Shown: positions 62,320 to 64,000 of the stretch, in pieces
How positions within the stretch are numbered: position 1 is the first letter of the stretch
How the letters are laid out: the number at the start of each line of letters is the position of its first letter
NCBI RefSeq assembly: GCF_029017505.1
Contig: NZ_JAQGEI010000019.1
Location: 1-64,000 of the forward strand
Length of the DNA stretch: 64,000 nucleotides
From: Sedimenticola hydrogenitrophicus
Lineage (GTDB): Bacteria > Pseudomonadota > Gammaproteobacteria > Chromatiales > Chromatiaceae
Direction of reading: 5' to 3'
The notes under the pieces: generated by a model
The model's input: the letters and a program-made list of their open reading frames with translations, nothing else
What the model was told of the DNA's origin: nothing
Databases searched by the model: none
Translations under genes and position numbers: made by a program

Positions 62320-62746
62320 TCATTTCTCCGGTCACTGTCAATCAGGCGCGGCATCCTATCATGGGGTGCCGCCGATTCAACCATGGAGTAATCAGGATTT
62401 TGCCCGCGCCGGGCACGCGGCGATGCCCGGGGGGAGAGGGAGCCGCGGCTGATAGTCGCAGAACTGGCTTTCCCTCGCCACGATCGGTCAAGCCAGACAG
62501 ACGCCTAGCTAATTGAAATGTCTGGAGAATCCCCTTATTTATGGCAGCGATCCTGCGGCGTTCATGATAGGCTCTTGCCAGTTGTTGATGGCGGGTTAAA
62601 GAGTAATCAAAAAAACACGGGGACAACCTGGATGAAATTCTAACCTGACTCCTATAACATCCGAATGAAAGTTTTCGCCAGGGAGGTGTGGAATAGCTAA
62701 CAGGTCTGTCGCCGAGTTTTTATAATGCTTTGTTTACTGCACCCCT
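62320..62746. other. Intergenic region without a recognised gene
   Basis: No convincing coding sequence or named riboswitch is visible. One GC hairpin (CCGGGCA...TGCCCGG near 62408-62430) lies upstream. The AT-rich part around 62715-62735 (TTTTTATAATGC) could hold a -10 box for the next gene. Confidence 0.45.
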
Positions 62747-64000
62747 ATGCGTTTTGAGAAAGTGACCGGTTTACCAGGGTCGGATTTGACCAGCCAGAAA
62801 TGGATGATTCTGATCGGCGGTGTGGTGGCGATATTCACTGTGCTGGTGGTCTCCATCTACCTGCATCATGCGCTGGAACGGGAGGCGGTGCAGCGCTGGC
62901 AGGAAAACAATCTGCCGTTGGCCAGGACCCTGGCCGGGCGGGTGGAGCAGAAAATAGAACAGGCCGCGTCGGTGCTGCGCCTGGTCGCCAATCTGCCGCA
63001 ATTCCAACAGCTAGCGAATCCCCTGGAGATCGAGCATGCCATCGGCGGCGTGGCCGACTCCTCCGAACAGGAGAAGCGGCAGATCCTGCAGCGGCTGTTG
63101 ATAGAGAATCCCGATTTTTCCGTCCTCTTCATGCTGGCGCCCAACGGGGATCACTACCTGGCCGAGCCGTTCGAGGTGCAGCGCGGCGTCACCAAGTACA
63201 ACATGCGAGACCGGGACTATTTCCAGGAAACGCAGCGTCGTGGCGAAACGGTGCTCTCCAGCAGCTTTATTGGTGCCGACGGCAAGCTTGCGGTGGCGAT
63301 CAACACCGCGATAAGGGATGCACTGGCCGGAATCACAGCCCACCTGGGAGGGGTGTTTCACTTGGATCATCTCTCCCGGTTGATCCGCAGTATCGATTCC
63401 GCGGCGTTTGATGAGCTGTTTCTGCTTGATCGTAACGGCAGTCTGGTGGCACACGGCAGCCAGCAGTGGCTGGAGCCCGACCAGCGGGAGGCGTTTCAGC
63501 GGCGGCCGGAAATACGCCGGTTGCTGAAGGACGCCCGGGCCGAGGGTCCCGGGGAGATAGGCTATCAGGAACTGAAGGACCCCAACCTGGGTAGCGTACT
63601 TCACGCCTTCACGGTACCGCTGGCCTCGGGTTGGCGCATGGTTGCCCTGCGTGACCGGGAATCTCTGTTGCGCGAGGTGCAACCCCGCTCCAATGTCATC
63701 ACCGCGACCACGGCGCTGATCCTGCTCGGTATTGCCGGTTTCGGGCTGGTGTTTGCCAATAGTGTCGGCAGGCGCTGGGAACTGGCCGAAACCGCGCTGA
63801 GGCTGGCCAAGCACGAGCTGGAAGACGAAGTGGCGGCACGCACCCATGAGCTGGTTGCCTCGCACGAGCATATCGAGCTGCTGCTGGCCTCCACCGGTGC
63901 CGGTATTTTCGGAATCGATCTGCAGGGGCGTTGTACCTTCTGCAACATGGCCTGTGTCGAGACGCTCAACTATAGGAGCGAACAGGATCTGCTGGGGAGA
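62747..64000 (+). CDS. Membrane sensor with Cache-like and PAS domains (3' end outside window)
   Basis: At least 418 aa are readable; the window ends inside the gene. It has a membrane segment at about 20-42 and a large periplasmic domain (about 43-315) with Cache-like features (YNMRDRDYFQETQRRGETVLS). A second segment lies at about 316-336, then a coiled coil (LAKHELEDEVAARTHELVAS) and the start of a PAS domain (ASTGAGIFGIDLQGRCTFCN). The output could be histidine kinase, GGDEF or EAL; it is not visible. The ribosome site is weak. Confidence 0.8.
   Translation, partial: MRFEKVTGLPGSDLTSQKWMILIGGVVAIFTVLVVSIYLHHALEREAVQRWQENNLPLARTLAGRVEQKIEQAASVLRLVANLPQFQQLANPLEIEHAIGGVADSSEQEKRQILQRLLIENPDFSVLFMLAPNGDHYLAEPFEVQRGVTKYNMRDRDYFQETQRRGETVLSSSFIGADGKLAVAINTAIRDALAGITAHLGGVFHLDHLSRLIRSIDSAAFDELFLLDRNGSLVAHGSQQWLEPDQREAFQRRPEIRRLLKDARAEGPGEIGYQELKDPNLGSVLHAFTVPLASGWRMVALRDRESLLREVQPRSNVITATTALILLGIAGFGLVFANSVGRRWELAETALRLAKHELEDEVAARTHELVASHEHIELLLASTGAGIFGIDLQGRCTFCNMACVETLNYRSEQDLLGR

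Noticed and set aside
62408-62470. Possible c-di-GMP or cobalamin riboswitch upstream of the sensor gene
   Set aside because: Only a simple GC hairpin is evident; the conserved core motifs of those riboswitches are not visible.
62342-62626. 94-codon minus-strand frame in the gap before the last sensor gene
   Set aside because: It has no ribosome site, no recognisable motif and Arg/Pro-rich composition typical of chance frames in GC-rich DNA.
1-64000. CRISPR array, tRNA or rRNA genes, prophage modules
   Set aside because: The only regular tandem repeat is inside tonB and is in-frame coding. I recognised no tRNA or rRNA sequence and no phage structural genes.

Overview
The window looks like chromosomal DNA of a GC-rich gammaproteobacterium that can live chemolithotrophically or mixotrophically. 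Evidence for this is the RssA, HspQ, FadE, NsrR and GlcDEF types seen, a CbbQ/CbbO- or NorQ/NorD-type AAA+/vWA pair, periplasmic c-type cytochromes, phasin and thiolase (polyhydroxyalkanoate), and a complete V/A-type ATPase, which is unusual for this class. I cannot fix genus or species. I saw no tRNA, rRNA, CRISPR array, prophage or intact transposase. All functions come from reading motifs by eye, without database searches.

Layout. 0-7 kb: small secreted repeat protein, RssA, TonB-dependent receptor plus TonB, and a two-gene unit made of a FIST-like protein and a protein resembling the N-terminal half of an ISL3 transposase. 7-13.8 kb: LysR regulator, cysteine hydrolase, DUF169 protein, FadE with a histone-like tail, DUF3750 lipoprotein. 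14-17 kb: rubrerythrin, Fe-S/CCG protein, encapsulin-free encapsulated-ferritin homologue, DUF3501 (a probable iron/peroxide unit). 17-24.5 kb: phasin, helix-hairpin-helix protein with a Lys-rich tail, CspA, RRM protein, CadC-like regulator, two nitrilase-superfamily genes (one apparently Tat-exported), GFA-family protein.

24.4-34.3 kb: a glycolate uptake and oxidation cassette (glcC, TRAP transporter, glcG-D-E-F). It is bounded by 135-bp direct repeats of the 3' end of the GFA gene and contains vestiges of glcB and of a probable iclR-type regulator. Transport, oxidation to glyoxylate and control by GlcC are all present, but the glyoxylate-consuming malate synthase survives only as a tail.

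34.3-46.6 kb: CbbO/NorD and CbbQ/NorQ, a PAS histidine kinase overlapping tail-to-tail with an ANTAR response regulator, a chemoreceptor, HspQ, FumC, a DUF4863 protein, hemerythrin, NsrR and a ferredoxin-NADP reductase with a candidate NsrR site. 46.7-55.4 kb: nine-gene V/A-ATPase operon on the minus strand. 55.5-64 kb: Cys-rich secreted protein, two HAWHH cytochromes and an HMA-like protein (perhaps copper handling), thiolase, TRIC channel, small exported proteins, TlpA-like thioredoxin, glutaredoxin-like protein, and a sensor cut by the window end.

Intergenic DNA is rich in non-autonomous repeats. Three families have clear transposon hallmarks: a 159-bp element in two copies (TAA duplication at one), a 142-bp element with 18-bp TIRs and an 11-bp target duplication in the thiolase leader, and a 211-bp element with perfect 25-bp TIRs and a 9-bp target duplication.
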